From the NCBI GenBank assembly GCA_944377315.1, contig CALWEM010000006.1:1-43904 (forward strand): 43,904 nucleotides of DNA. Direction: 5' to 3'. The translations under genes were made by a program, and so were the position numbers. How positions within the stretch are numbered: position 1 is the first letter of the stretch; the number at the start of each line of letters is the position of its first letter. Below the pieces are notes generated by a model. It searched no databases and was not told the origin of the DNA. It worked only from the letters and a program-made list of their open reading frames with translations. Source of the DNA: an uncultured Clostridia bacterium. Lineage in GTDB: Bacteria > Bacillota > Clostridia > Christensenellales > UBA1242. Positions 26,759 to 35,448 of this stretch are shown here, piece by piece.

Positions 26759-27088
26759 ATGACAAAAATTATTATAACGAAATCGAAAAATAACATTGTT
26801 GAAGTGGAAGTTTCGGGGCACACTGGCTATCAAGAAGCGGGAAGCGACATTGTTTGCAGTGCAGTTTCAACAGCGACGCAAATGGCGGTGTGTGGCTTGA
26901 AAGAAGTTCTCAAACTCAATGTTTTTGTGGAAATTAGTGATGGCTTTTTGAAAGTTAAATTGAACAAAAAAAATTTTGACAATGAAAAAGCACAAATAAT
27001 TCTCAAAACGATGTTCAAGACGCTTCAGAGTGTTGTTAAAGATTATGGTGATTATGTTAAAATGGAGGTAAAAAGAGATGTTTATTAA
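26759..27088 (+). CDS. prp: ribosomal-processing cysteine protease Prp
   Basis: A 109-residue homologue of Prp (formerly YsxB). The catalytic pair lies in [19 protein letters not shown], His21 and Cys33, spaced as in the Staphylococcus aureus enzyme. Prp removes the N-terminal extension of L27, which is essential for ribosome function in these bacteria. It sits between rplU and rpmA and overlaps the rpmA start by 11 bases, so enzyme and substrate are made together. Confidence 0.95.
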   Translation: MTKIIITKSKNNIVEVEVSGHTGYQEAGSDIVCSAVSTATQMAVCGLKEVLKLNVFVEISDGFLKVKLNKKNFDNEKAQIILKTMFKTLQSVVKDYGDYVKMEVKRDVY

Positions 27089-27350
27089 TATTCAACTTTT
27101 TGCTCATAAAAAAGGTGGCGGTAGCACCAAGAACGGTCGTGATTCGCAAGCAAAACGCCTTGGCGTGAAAGCATATGCAGGACAAAATGTGACTGCTGGT
27201 TCAATCCTTGTTCGTCAAAGAGGAACAAAGGTATATCCAGGTGCTAATGTTGGTCTTGGAAAAGATTACACACTTTTTGCTCTTAAAGACGGAAAGGTAA
27301 GTTTTGGAGCAAGCAAGGGCAAAAAAATCGTTTCAATAATAACAGAATAA
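27078..27350 (+). CDS. rpmA: 50S ribosomal protein L27 with Prp-cleavable N-terminus
   Basis: A 90-residue L27: [20 protein letters not shown] and the downstream [20 protein letters not shown] are typical. Mature L27 reaches into the peptidyl-transferase centre with its N-terminus. Here the sequence starts MFINIQLF before AHKKG, matching the cleavable Firmicute extension (family pattern NxQxF followed by AxKKG), so cleavage after Phe8 is expected. The gene overlaps prp. Confidence 0.97.
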   Translation: MFINIQLFAHKKGGGSTKNGRDSQAKRLGVKAYAGQNVTAGSILVRQRGTKVYPGANVGLGKDYTLFALKDGKVSFGASKGKKIVSIITE

Positions 27351-27376
27351 GGGCGAAATTTTCGCTCTTTTTTTAA
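27351..27376 (+). terminator. terminator after rpmA
   Basis: gggcgaaa (27351-27358) pairs with tttcgctc (one G-T pair), then T7. Confidence 0.85.
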
Positions 27377-27500
27377 TTCGTGTTTATGTAAAAAATTTTT
27401 GAAAAACAAAAAATGCAAAAAAATCATATAAAAACACAAAAAAATCAGTTTTTTTGCAATTTTTCTCGTTTTTTTGATATTTTTTAAGTTTGGAGATGAA

Positions 27501-28340
27501 ATGAAATATATTTTAAAAGAAAATTTAATTGAGATTTTTGGTAAAGATGACTTTGTCATTCAAGATATTTTGGAGTGCGGACAGGTGTTTTCATATCAAA
27601 AAATTGAGAATGGATTTTTGGTTTTTTCTGCTGACAAAATGGCAAAAGTGGAAGAAAACGAAAAAGGTTGGCAAATTAAAACAACAACTCCAAAGTATTT
27701 TGAAAACTATTTTGATTTGAAAACCGACTATGGGGAAATCAAGAAGGCATTAAGGAAATATCCAATAATGAAAAAACCACTCGAATTTGGAAGTGGAATC
27801 CGAATTTTAAGACAAGACCTTTTTGAAACCCTTATTTCATTCATTGTTTCAGCAAACAACAACATAAAACGCATACAACTCATCTTGAACCGCTTACGAG
27901 AAAATTTGGGCGAGAAGAGAAATGGCTACTTTGCGTTTCCAACACGAGAAAGTTTGCTTCAAAAAGATGTTGAATTTTTCAAAAATATTGGAGCGGGTTA
28001 CCGTGCGGAGTATCTATATAAGGTTGTGCGTCAAATTGATGATGACACACTTTCAAGCTGGGAAAAATTGGACACGCCAATGTTAAGACAAAAACTCATC
28101 TCACTTTCTGGCGTTGGTCCAAAAGTTGCCGATTGCGTTCTCCTTTTTGCATATCATCGCCAAGATGTTTTTCCGGTTGACACTTGGATTGAACAGATGT
28201 ATGGCAAATTTTATGGCAGTTTCGATAAAACTTTGCCAAATCGCGAGAGAATAAGAGAAAATTTGGTGAAAGAGTTTGGTGATTTGGCGGGCTATGCACA
28301 GCAATATTTGTTCTATTCAATGCGAAGTCGTGAAGTTTAA
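27501..28340 (+). CDS. 8-oxoguanine DNA glycosylase/AP lyase (OGG1-like)
   Basis: A 279-residue base-excision enzyme that removes oxidised guanine. The helix-hairpin-helix plus Gly/Pro/Asp motif reads LSGVGPKVADCVLLFA ... FPVDTW, with the Schiff-base lysine at about residue 208 and the catalytic Asp at 227. That 19-residue spacing equals human OGG1 Lys249-Asp268. SFIVSANNNIKRIQ matches the OGG1 helix that contacts DNA (human ISSCNNNIARI). I choose ATG 27501 (MKYILKEN) behind TTGGAG over the earlier in-frame start at 27474. It appears monocistronic. Confidence 0.88.
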   Translation: MKYILKENLIEIFGKDDFVIQDILECGQVFSYQKIENGFLVFSADKMAKVEENEKGWQIKTTTPKYFENYFDLKTDYGEIKKALRKYPIMKKPLEFGSGIRILRQDLFETLISFIVSANNNIKRIQLILNRLRENLGEKRNGYFAFPTRESLLQKDVEFFKNIGAGYRAEYLYKVVRQIDDDTLSSWEKLDTPMLRQKLISLSGVGPKVADCVLLFAYHRQDVFPVDTWIEQMYGKFYGSFDKTLPNRERIRENLVKEFGDLAGYAQQYLFYSMRSREV

Positions 28341-28431
28341 TATATTAATTTGTGAAAATTTCCAATTTTATTATTGCAAAATGATTTAATTTATGATAAA
28401 ATATAAATAGGATAATGAAAAGGAGAAAAAT

Positions 28432-29694
28432 ATGAAAGGTATTTTAAAGAAAGTGGGAACTGCCGTTTTGGCTTTAAGTTTGTTTTCTGGAGCGGCTGCA
28501 GCAACAATGACTGCGTGTAACTTTTTTGGGCAAGAAGAAGACCCAAATCCAGGCATTGTGAATCCAGTCGACCCAGATGATAACAAAGAACCAGATGATC
28601 CAGTGATTATCGAACCAGATGACCCAGATGATGAAAAAGACCCGGAAGAAAACCCAGATGAGAAACCTGATGAAAAACCTGATGACGAAAAGGAGCCAGA
28701 CAAAGACCCTGACGATGAACAAAATCCGGATGAAAATCCAGACAAAGACCCAGACGAAAATCCAGATGATGAAAAAGATCCTGACGATGAGCAAGGCCCA
28801 GAAAAACCAACAAGAGATGAATTGCTTGAAGCAGAGGACGCAATTGAAGGCTACAAGTTGAACAACAGCGGTGATGACTTTGTTCGTGATGAAAACGGCA
28901 ATCCCATTAAGTTTTTCAAAACCGATGAAATTTATGACACCGTGATGGAAAGATTGGATAAACCGGCAACTGCCACGATAACAACACCTTTGAAATATGG
29001 TTATTATGGAGAATATTCATCTGTTGATGTTTTGTGTGCGAACTATAATTCCAGTGAAAAAACATACACTATTATTTCGTTGTGTGAATATGAAAAAACT
29101 GGCTTGGAAAACCCAAAAACTCTTTCAGTTGTCACTTTCCCTATGGATATTGACGCTGCGGATAAAAAATTTTCAAAATTGGAAGAACAAATTGCAGAAT
29201 GGAAACCAAAAAATATTGAAGACGAAAGATTTGACTATAAGGTTTCAAATTTAGATTATGACAAAGAAGAATATTTTACCATTGACGTGGATCAAGATGA
29301 CAAAGAATTCTTGGATAAATGTGTTGATTTAGCATATTTAGATGACCAAAAACCTCAAAATGCTTTGATATTATTCCAAAATAGATCAGAAGAATTTCCA
29401 GCATTTGATATAGGAAGTCACATTAAAATTGATATTAAAATTATTACCTTTGATGACTCTGAAATTTTAATAGATAATAGAGAAGTTAGATCTTCATCAG
29501 TTATTGGAGATGGTTGGGTTAGAAATATTATGAATTATGAAAAAGATCAAGAAGAAGGGCATACTTATGTTGTTATGCTAGAAAATGGTTCCAAGACAAT
29601 AACCAATGTTGATAAGATTGAATATAACGAAAATTTAATTGAAGATATTAAAGATGCAAATCAAAAAAGTAAAAATTCTTCAAGAGAATTATAA
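28432..29694 (+). CDS. lipoprotein with a long Asp/Glu/Pro-rich spacer
   Basis: A 420-residue secreted lipoprotein. The signal peptide ends in TMTAC with Cys29 as the lipidation site. Residues ~34-126 are almost only Asp, Glu, Pro, Lys and Asn in short PDEN/PDD repeats, an extended acidic spacer or possible Ca-binding stalk. A globular C-terminal part of ~290 residues follows, with no motif I recognise. Base use shifts to a higher AT content, with more TTA and AGA codons, from about 29300 to the end. AAAAGGAG precedes the ATG. Confidence 0.8.
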   Translation: MKGILKKVGTAVLALSLFSGAAAATMTACNFFGQEEDPNPGIVNPVDPDDNKEPDDPVIIEPDDPDDEKDPEENPDEKPDEKPDDEKEPDKDPDDEQNPDENPDKDPDENPDDEKDPDDEQGPEKPTRDELLEAEDAIEGYKLNNSGDDFVRDENGNPIKFFKTDEIYDTVMERLDKPATATITTPLKYGYYGEYSSVDVLCANYNSSEKTYTIISLCEYEKTGLENPKTLSVVTFPMDIDAADKKFSKLEEQIAEWKPKNIEDERFDYKVSNLDYDKEEYFTIDVDQDDKEFLDKCVDLAYLDDQKPQNALILFQNRSEEFPAFDIGSHIKIDIKIITFDDSEILIDNREVRSSSVIGDGWVRNIMNYEKDQEEGHTYVVMLENGSKTITNVDKIEYNENLIEDIKDANQKSKNSSREL

Positions 29695-29699
29695 TTGAA

Positions 29700-29727
29700 A
29701 AACAAGGAATTTTCCTTGTTTTTTTCT
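29700..29727 (+). terminator. terminator after the acidic lipoprotein gene
   Basis: aacaaggaa (29701-29709) pairs with ttccttgtt (29712-29720), followed by a T-run. It lies just upstream of the next gene's extended -10. Confidence 0.88.
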
Positions 29728-29736
29728 TGTGATATG

Positions 29737-29745
29737 TGTTATACT
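29737..29745 (+). promoter_or_regulatory. extended -10, predicted leaderless start
   Basis: TGT-TATACT (29737-29745), six bases before ATG 29752, with no Shine-Dalgarno. The -35 (possibly TTGTTT, 29716-29721) would overlap the preceding terminator. Confidence 0.55.
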
Positions 29746-29751
29746 AGATAT

Positions 29752-31773
29752 ATGAAAAGAGAATATAGAGTTTTTTCAGTGATTTTGTGTTGTTTGATGT
29801 TTTTCCTTGTGGGGTGCGATGGAACCACTGGTGTGGGCGATTCCGGCACGCCATATATCGTTCAAAATGTCAAAGTTTTGAGAAAACCGAGTGAATATGA
29901 AATTTCTGATTTGGTTGATGGTAATTCGGAATATTTTTATAATATATTTGCTGGAGCAACGATAGGTCGTTTATTTGATATATATCATTCATTTTCAAAT
30001 ATTAGCAATGATGTTGAAAAAATTTTGGAAGGTATCTCATTTCCAGAAGAACAACGAATATACTATGATGACAGCATTAGATACACCATCCAAAGCATAA
30101 AGACCACCACAAACGATTCTGGCACTTCGGTGACGATTGTAGCTAATTTAGAGGGGTGGAAGTTTGGTTTTAAAAATTATGCAGATGGAAATTCTGGAAC
30201 TTTGTTGGACGCTAAAAACTATATCTATTCTCTTGCATTATTAAGTGGAGTTGACACTTTTGATTCGCTTTCAACCTACAATATCAATTCGGAACAAAAC
30301 ACCATAACAATAACAATTCCAGTTGATATTTATGAAGACATTTACGGCAGTGCCACAGATATTTTTGGTTTGCCGGGCGACTATTCAAAATTCTATTATG
30401 GAAATGAAGTTTATTTTCAAGACGATGCAACAAAATTGCATTATCATTCTTCGCCATACTATCAGCAATATGTGGAAGGGTTAAGTGGTGATGCAATCAC
30501 TGCACTAGATGACTATCAAGACGCTTTGGAATATGCGGTGTATATGTTTGTTCTTGGGTATGATTATCAAAATGCTGACGGCACTGAAAATGAAGAAGAT
30601 GCGCCGTTCTTTGATTTTGAAATCAAAGATGAAACAATTCAAAAAGACGGTTTGACAATCAAAGCACCAAAAGTCTATGTTGGTGGTTGGGATATAAGTG
30701 CTGTGCCAATTGCCGAGGCACTTCAAAAGGCAAAAGATTTGTATGCTGATTTGGGAGTGTATGTTGGGCTTTCAGACTCAAACAAAGAGCAGGTAAAACG
30801 CTTTATTCTTGACAAAATTATCGGCATTTCAAAGGTCAATGGTGTGTATGATTCGTCTTTTGATATTAAATTTATTCAAGAAAATGAAACTGGTAACATT
30901 AGTGAAACCACTTTGGAACTTGACAGACAATATGAACAAGTTGTCGAAAACATCGTTAATTATGCTTGCGAACAAGTTTTGATTGGCGGTGTCGAAGGCG
31001 ATGGAGAAGTGAATATTGATGAGCCTTTCCCTATCTCTGAAATTGTCGATTATGGCGGAAACACCTTCCTTTGTCAAAGAACAGACAACAGCGCTGTGAA
31101 TGAGTTTGGCGATTTGTCGTTGGAGTATGTTCCAGAAGCACAATATCAATGTATGTCTTTTGAACTTTTGCCTGACCAAGTGGGTGACGATGTCACTTTG
31201 CAAGATATTATTTTGGCTTTTCAATATTACGACACTGGCACCACTGACCGGGATTTGAAATATCTCGATGAAATCACCATCAATGTGGGAATAAATTATT
31301 TCGACTCTTCAACAAACCAGTTGTTTCAATATGACCCAACTCAAATCACCATTGAATACACCGATGTTTTGACAACGGGTGATGACCCTGACAAAAATTT
31401 GCTTGTGATGTCCGCTTCTGATCTCGTGGCGGGCTATCCGGGTATCGTTTCAATGGACCCGATTCCTGCAAAAATGTCGTTTGATAACAATATCGACAAT
31501 GGCATTTTGAATTGCAGTGTGAATGGCGTGGAAATTGAAGAAGGCGTTTCGGTTATCAAAATTGACGGCGCTTCCCCAGCAAGAAAATATTACAAAATGA
31601 ACGACTCGGTGACTTATGGGCAATATGCAACTTTCAACGAATCTATGTTTGCTGGAAAAACCGATTATATTGAAGTTTATTTTGATGTGGTGAAAGAAAA
31701 GGGCTTGGAAAACATTAATTATAATTTCAAGGTTGGTTTGTGCGAACTTGCAACCAATTATTGGGAGATGTGA
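29752..31773 (+). CDS. large lipoprotein of unknown function, 673 aa
   Basis: The N-terminus MKREYRVFSVILCCLMFFLV is a lipoprotein signal peptide with lipobox LVGC and Cys22 as lipidation site. The rest is acidic, Tyr/Asp/Ser-rich and without further membrane helices, so it is likely exposed on the cell surface. No enzyme motif is recognised. An in-frame start at 29695 would begin inside the preceding terminator, so I use ATG 29752, which fits the -10 box as a leaderless start. It ends near a structured intergenic element and converges on the hydrolase gene. Confidence 0.8.
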   Translation: MKREYRVFSVILCCLMFFLVGCDGTTGVGDSGTPYIVQNVKVLRKPSEYEISDLVDGNSEYFYNIFAGATIGRLFDIYHSFSNISNDVEKILEGISFPEEQRIYYDDSIRYTIQSIKTTTNDSGTSVTIVANLEGWKFGFKNYADGNSGTLLDAKNYIYSLALLSGVDTFDSLSTYNINSEQNTITITIPVDIYEDIYGSATDIFGLPGDYSKFYYGNEVYFQDDATKLHYHSSPYYQQYVEGLSGDAITALDDYQDALEYAVYMFVLGYDYQNADGTENEEDAPFFDFEIKDETIQKDGLTIKAPKVYVGGWDISAVPIAEALQKAKDLYADLGVYVGLSDSNKEQVKRFILDKIIGISKVNGVYDSSFDIKFIQENETGNISETTLELDRQYEQVVENIVNYACEQVLIGGVEGDGEVNIDEPFPISEIVDYGGNTFLCQRTDNSAVNEFGDLSLEYVPEAQYQCMSFELLPDQVGDDVTLQDIILAFQYYDTGTTDRDLKYLDEITINVGINYFDSSTNQLFQYDPTQITIEYTDVLTTGDDPDKNLLVMSASDLVAGYPGIVSMDPIPAKMSFDNNIDNGILNCSVNGVEIEEGVSVIKIDGASPARKYYKMNDSVTYGQYATFNESMFAGKTDYIEVYFDVVKEKGLENINYNFKVGLCELATNYWEM

Positions 31774-31827
31774 CGAGATTTTTCCAACCTAAACCAAGAA
31801 TGCTTTTTGTGAAAGAAACGACAAAAT

Positions 31828-31925
31828 GGGTTGCGGAAAGAAAAAACTTTCAGAAATTTTCTGAAAGTTTTTTGTTGCCTGAAGGCAACTGCAAAGCCCG
31901 AAGGGCTGTGCCTTTCCGCAAACCC
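31828..31925. repeat. multi-hairpin (four-way junction) intergenic element
   Basis: Outer arms gggttgcggaaag (31828-31840) and ctttccgcaaaccc (31912-31925) pair over 13 bases with one bulged A. Inside stand three hairpins in a row: a 16-bp perfect palindrome (31841-31873), gttgcc-tgaa-ggcaac (31874-31889) and agccc-gaa-gggct (31895-31907), the last extended by gca/tgc. The first is also a terminator; the others are not needed for that. It resembles a non-autonomous mobile or structured repeat, like the array at 313-560. Confidence 0.75.
31841..31873. terminator. bidirectional terminator
   Basis: Perfect 16-bp inverted repeat around a single central base, with A6 and T6 at its ends. It can terminate the + lipoprotein and the - hydrolase gene. 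Confidence 0.88.
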
Positions 31926-31944
31926 TTTTGCCGTTCCACATATT

Positions 31945-32562
31945 TTAACGGCTCAAGAATTTCAAATATATTCCACAAACCTTGTCTTGTGCTTTTTTTT
32001 CAAAATCTTCGCCGTGTCCACAATGCATAACTTGATAGTCAAGATTTTTAAGATAGGTCAAACTTTTTTCCATTTCCTCCTTGTTGCCACCAAACAAATC
32101 CATACGACCGATTGCTCGACCCAAAACGACATCACCAACAAAGACTTCATTGTCAACAACAAAACACATATCGCTTTTTGAATGTCCGCCCAGTTGTTTG
32201 TATGAAATTTCAAAATCACCAATTTTCAAAACACCACATTCACTTAAAAAAACAAAATTGTCAAAATCACCAATTTTCAAAAAAGAGTTTTCAAAGTCAG
32301 TGGAGTAATTTTTCTTTGGGTCTTCAAGATATTCGCGAATGAAGTTGCTGGCATAAACTTTGACATTAAATGCTTTTTGATAATCTTCAACAAAATAGCA
32401 ATGGTCAAAGTGTCCGTGAGTTAAAAGTATGCCGACAACTTCTTTGTCACCAATTTCTTTTTTCACTCTTTCCACTTCCACGCCAGCATCAACAATCAAA
32501 ACTTTGTTATTTTTTTCAACAATAAAAACATTGCTGTCATAATATTTCCCAACAAGACGCAT
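31945..32562 (-). CDS. metallo-beta-lactamase-fold hydrolase (glyoxalase II-like)
   Basis: A 205-residue protein. THGHFDH (residues 48-54) is the HxHxDH metal-binding motif, with further ligands in GGHSKSD, GDVVLGR and the late HCGHGE. This set fits the MBL-fold hydrolases annotated as glyoxalase II-like; the actual substrate cannot be inferred. It is cytoplasmic, with no signal peptide. AGAGGTG precedes the start. The promoter and convergent terminator make it a single-gene unit. Confidence 0.88.
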   Translation of the reverse strand: MRLVGKYYDSNVFIVEKNNKVLIVDAGVEVERVKKEIGDKEVVGILLTHGHFDHCYFVEDYQKAFNVKVYASNFIREYLEDPKKNYSTDFENSFLKIGDFDNFVFLSECGVLKIGDFEISYKQLGGHSKSDMCFVVDNEVFVGDVVLGRAIGRMDLFGGNKEEMEKSLTYLKNLDYQVMHCGHGEDFEKKAQDKVCGIYLKFLSR

Positions 32563-32580
32563 AAAACACCTCTAACTTTG

Positions 32581-32610
32581 ATTTTACTCTTCTTGGAATT
32601 AAAAAGTCAA
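32581..32610 (-). promoter_or_regulatory. promoter of the MBL-fold hydrolase gene
   Basis: Minus strand: TTGACT (32610-32605), 18 bases, TAAAAT (32586-32581). Confidence 0.7.
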
Positions 32611-32680
32611 GTAAGAATGGCATTTTTTGAAATTTGTGTTAAAAATTTATATAAAAAGTTTATTTTATATCGTAAAAATC

Positions 32681-32709
32681 TTGACAAATTTGTCAAAAAT
32701 TAGTATCAT
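32681..32709 (+). promoter_or_regulatory. tRNA-Trp promoter
   Basis: TTGACA (32681-32686), 17 bases, TATCAT (32704-32709); the tRNA begins 18 bases on. Confidence 0.75.
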
Positions 32710-32726
32710 TTAAAAGTAACTTATTT

Positions 32727-32800
32727 AGGGGTGTAGTTCATCGGTAGAATGAGAGTCTCCAAAACTCCAGAGGAGGGTTCGATTCCTTCCACCCCTGCCA
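32727..32800 (+). tRNA. trnW: tRNA-Trp (anticodon CCA)
   Basis: A complete cloverleaf: acceptor AGGGGTG / CACCCCT (7 bp), D arm GTTC / GAAT, anticodon loop CTCCAAA with CCA at 32759-32761, a four-base variable loop, T arm GAGGG / CCTTC with loop TTCGATT, discriminator G and encoded CCA. The top anticodon-stem pair (27-43) is an A-C mismatch. It lies about 5 kb from trpS, in the same direction. Confidence 0.96.
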
Positions 32801-32996
32801 AAAGAGAAAAAACTGCGCTTTTGCTCATTTTCAAACAAGTTTGAAAAGTATCGCCTTTTCGCTTGTTTTTTCTCTTTATGCGACCAAACGCAACTCGCAT
32901 TACATTGGCGAGTTGGTCGCAACTTTCTTGGAGAGAGTGTGGTTCCAAGAGTAGAGACAGCCACGGGCTGCTGTGCTTTTGCTCATTTTCAAACAA
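32801..32996. repeat. structured non-coding segment after tRNA-Trp with a 26-bp direct repeat
   Basis: Immediately after the tRNA CCA, aaagagaaaaaac (32801-32813) pairs with gttttttctcttt (32865-32877). The helix encloses ttttcaaac-aa-gtttgaaaa and ends in a T-run, so it may terminate the tRNA. Next come a bulged hairpin (gcgacc ... aactcgc / gcgagtt ggtcgc, 32880-32920), cttgga / tccaag (32927-32949) and cagcc-acg-ggctg (32959-32971). The 26-base sequence at 32813-32838 recurs at 32971-32996 with one mismatch. With the two promoters around 32581-32709, this accounts for the 32563-33018 gap. Confidence 0.7.
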
Positions 32997-33018
32997 TAAG
33001 TGGATAAGTAAGTGATAT

Positions 33019-33909
33019 TTAATTCTTCTTTTGGAGCCGTAGGTCTTCGTTTTCAAGCGCAACGGCAATTGATGTTTCTCGATTGGCAATTCGTGAAAAT
33101 ATACGCTCGTCATATCTATCTCGAATCTCTGAAAGGTCAAGATTGGAAGTTATGACAGTTGGCAGTTTTCTCAATTGTCGCTCATTGATAACTTGATATA
33201 GAAGTTCAATTGTGATATTTTTGTATATCGTTTCAGTTCCAAGGTCGTCAATAAACAAGATTTCACAAGAAAGATATTTGTCCAAAAGATTTTCGTCATA
33301 AACAAATCGGTATTCCTTGAAGTCACGGCTCATTTGAAAGGCGGTGACAAGTTTGACAATTTTTCCTTCATCAATAAGCTCATTTGCCATTGCTCGCGTG
33401 AGATAGGTTTTGCCAGTGCCGACCTGTCCGGAGAGAAAGATTATGTTTTTTTTGAAATCACTGTGACACCATTCTCTCATTTTTTTGTATAATGCTTTAA
33501 GATTGTTGCTGGCACTTTTTTCAGCATCATCAAAAGTGACAAGACTGCCAAAATTACTTTCATTGAAAAGAATGTTTGAAATTTCTTTCTTCAAGCATTC
33601 GCACATTTTGCCATCAACATAGCCATTATCTTGGCACTTTTTGCAATCATATTCAATTTTTGTCGCGCCATTTTCTTTTAAAAACTCATCAATTTGCTTC
33701 TTGAGAGAGTTTTCTTTTTTTCTGTCGAATTTTTCGCCATAAACTTCTTTTTTGGTGTTTTCAATCATTTCTTCTTGATAGTTTTTTTGAAGTCTTCTAA
33801 ATTTTTCATCGCGAGAAAGTTTTTGCATCAAAAGTTGCAAAGGTTCTTCATTTTTTCTTTTTTTCTCTTTGATAACACTTTCTGCCTTTTCCACCACTTC
33901 TCTTTTCAT
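33019..33909 (-). CDS. dnaI: primosomal protein DnaI (helicase loader ATPase)
   Basis: A 296-residue AAA+ protein of the DnaC/DnaI family. An N-terminal helical part is followed by a zinc-binding cluster, CKKC ... CEC (Cys 89, 92, 103, 105). The ATPase domain has Walker A GQVGTGKT (about 161-168), Walker B ILFIDDLG and the sensor region RYDERIFSRI. DnaI loads the replicative helicase at origins and stalled forks. I place the start at ATG 33909, behind GAGGTG. It lies two bases after the dnaB-like gene, as in other Firmicutes. Confidence 0.92.
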   Translation of the reverse strand: MKREVVEKAESVIKEKKRKNEEPLQLLMQKLSRDEKFRRLQKNYQEEMIENTKKEVYGEKFDRKKENSLKKQIDEFLKENGATKIEYDCKKCQDNGYVDGKMCECLKKEISNILFNESNFGSLVTFDDAEKSASNNLKALYKKMREWCHSDFKKNIIFLSGQVGTGKTYLTRAMANELIDEGKIVKLVTAFQMSRDFKEYRFVYDENLLDKYLSCEILFIDDLGTETIYKNITIELLYQVINERQLRKLPTVITSNLDLSEIRDRYDERIFSRIANRETSIAVALENEDLRLQKKN

Positions 33910-33911
33910 TT

Positions 33912-35351
33912 TCACACCTCAATTTCTTCAATGGATTGAAAGAGAGCATTCATCTCTTCTTTTGTGTAGGAGCGTTCATTGTTAAATTTTTTTGATGATT
34001 TCTTTGTTGAAGCGATATTGAAAGCATTTTTTGCTTCTTCCACCGTTTTTATGTTTTTGTCGTGGAAAGAAGAAAGGAGAGAGGCGAGATATTGCATCGG
34101 CTGTTCCTTTCCAAGCGAGAGCGAACAAGCATATTCAATAAGTTCATCGCTTAAATTCCAAACTTCTGTCCAAATTTTGTGTTTATCTCTGTCAAATTGA
34201 TTAACGCTTCGTGACAAGCCGATATTTTCAAGAATGGACTTGATTTTTTTGTCGACTGAAAGCACACTGTCAAAATATTCCTGCAAACTTTGCTCGGTGA
34301 TTATGCCAAGTTTGAAAAATTTGTTGAGAATTTTGTCCATACCTTCAAGTGTTCTGACATTGGTTTTGAAGGAATAATTGGAAATTTGTTCCAGCATTGA
34401 GATGGAAAATCCCATATTGAACCATTTGAAAATATAGTTGTCGACCACAGGTTCAAGATTTTCGTAATAAAGTCCCAAATTTGTGGTGATTTTTTTGGCA
34501 ACAACAATGGAAGTTTTCTTTTCATTTTCATAGTTTTCAATTTCTTCAATTTTTGTCAATTTCATTGAATAATATTTTTTCAAAAGGGCGTCAAGATGTT
34601 CAAAATTTGGGCGTTTCATCATTTTTGCTACACTCAAGATGACATTGTCATCAAATTGGAAATCATCTTTCCAAGTTTTGTATGTTGTGCGTTCTGTGAT
34701 TGTTGGCAGGCGATTGATTTTAAGCGTTTTGAAAACTTTTTCAATGCCTTCAAAAAGTCCTTCCAAACTGCAAAGATATTCTTCTGTTGCTTTTGCTGTC
34801 AGAATTTTTTTGTTGACAAAATCTTTCGCCACGGTGGTGATATATGAATAGTTTATATTATTATTATTTTTGGCATTGACACAATAACTTATCACCATCA
34901 AGAGTGCTTCTTTTTCCATATGTAATTCTTCGATGATATAGTAATATTCTTCATATTCTTTTGGTGTTATCATTCTTCCAGACAAAATTTCTTGTGCTTG
35001 GATGTTGAAAGTGCCATATTTTTTGACATTATATTTTTTTGTGTGGTTTAAAACATTTGTGATAGGAAGATAACGAACTTCAAATGGGATAACTTCCAAA
35101 ATTTGCACCAGACCTTGTTCTTGCCAATAATAGAAACAACTCTCAACATCTTCTTTGGACATATTGAGTTCGTTTGCAAAGTTTTCAAGTGTGTTATCTC
35201 GACTTGATGCGTCTTGGCATTTATATAGCCCATACAAATAGACTTTGACGCACTCATCGCTGGCATATGGGAGATAGTTGTTGATGAAAATATTGTCAAT
35301 TTGCGTTGTGTTGTTGGCAACCGCGTCCACTGAAAGTTTACAAAAAGCCAT
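33912..35351 (-). CDS. DnaB/DnaD-type replication initiation protein
   Basis: A 479-residue primosome protein. The N-terminal ~100 residues look like a winged helix (LYGLYKCQDASSRDNTLENF ...). Two DnaD-like helical domains follow, one around KTWKDDFQFDDNVILSVAK and one around IWTEVWNLSDELIEYACS. Such proteins (Bacillus DnaB/DnaD) remodel the origin and recruit DnaI and helicase. Its stop nearly touches the dnaI start, supporting this role. AAAAGGAG precedes ATG on the minus strand. Whether it is DnaB or DnaD in the Bacillus sense cannot be settled by eye. Confidence 0.85.
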   Translation of the reverse strand: MAFCKLSVDAVANNTTQIDNIFINNYLPYASDECVKVYLYGLYKCQDASSRDNTLENFANELNMSKEDVESCFYYWQEQGLVQILEVIPFEVRYLPITNVLNHTKKYNVKKYGTFNIQAQEILSGRMITPKEYEEYYYIIEELHMEKEALLMVISYCVNAKNNNNINYSYITTVAKDFVNKKILTAKATEEYLCSLEGLFEGIEKVFKTLKINRLPTITERTTYKTWKDDFQFDDNVILSVAKMMKRPNFEHLDALLKKYYSMKLTKIEEIENYENEKKTSIVVAKKITTNLGLYYENLEPVVDNYIFKWFNMGFSISMLEQISNYSFKTNVRTLEGMDKILNKFFKLGIITEQSLQEYFDSVLSVDKKIKSILENIGLSRSVNQFDRDKHKIWTEVWNLSDELIEYACSLSLGKEQPMQYLASLLSSFHDKNIKTVEEAKNAFNIASTKKSSKKFNNERSYTKEEMNALFQSIEEIEV

Positions 35352-35448
35352 TTCTTGCTCCTTTTAAAATTAGTTAAATTGTAGCACAATTTTTTTTGTT
35401 TTACAAGTAATATGTAATGTTTTGACGATTAAATTAATAAAATACGAT

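Noticed and set aside
32721..33140. Minus-strand open frame across the tRNA-Trp gene
   Set aside because: Its end is the antisense translation of the tRNA (a known source of false ORFs, with an ending like HSTDELHP), and it also overlaps the structured element and dnaI.
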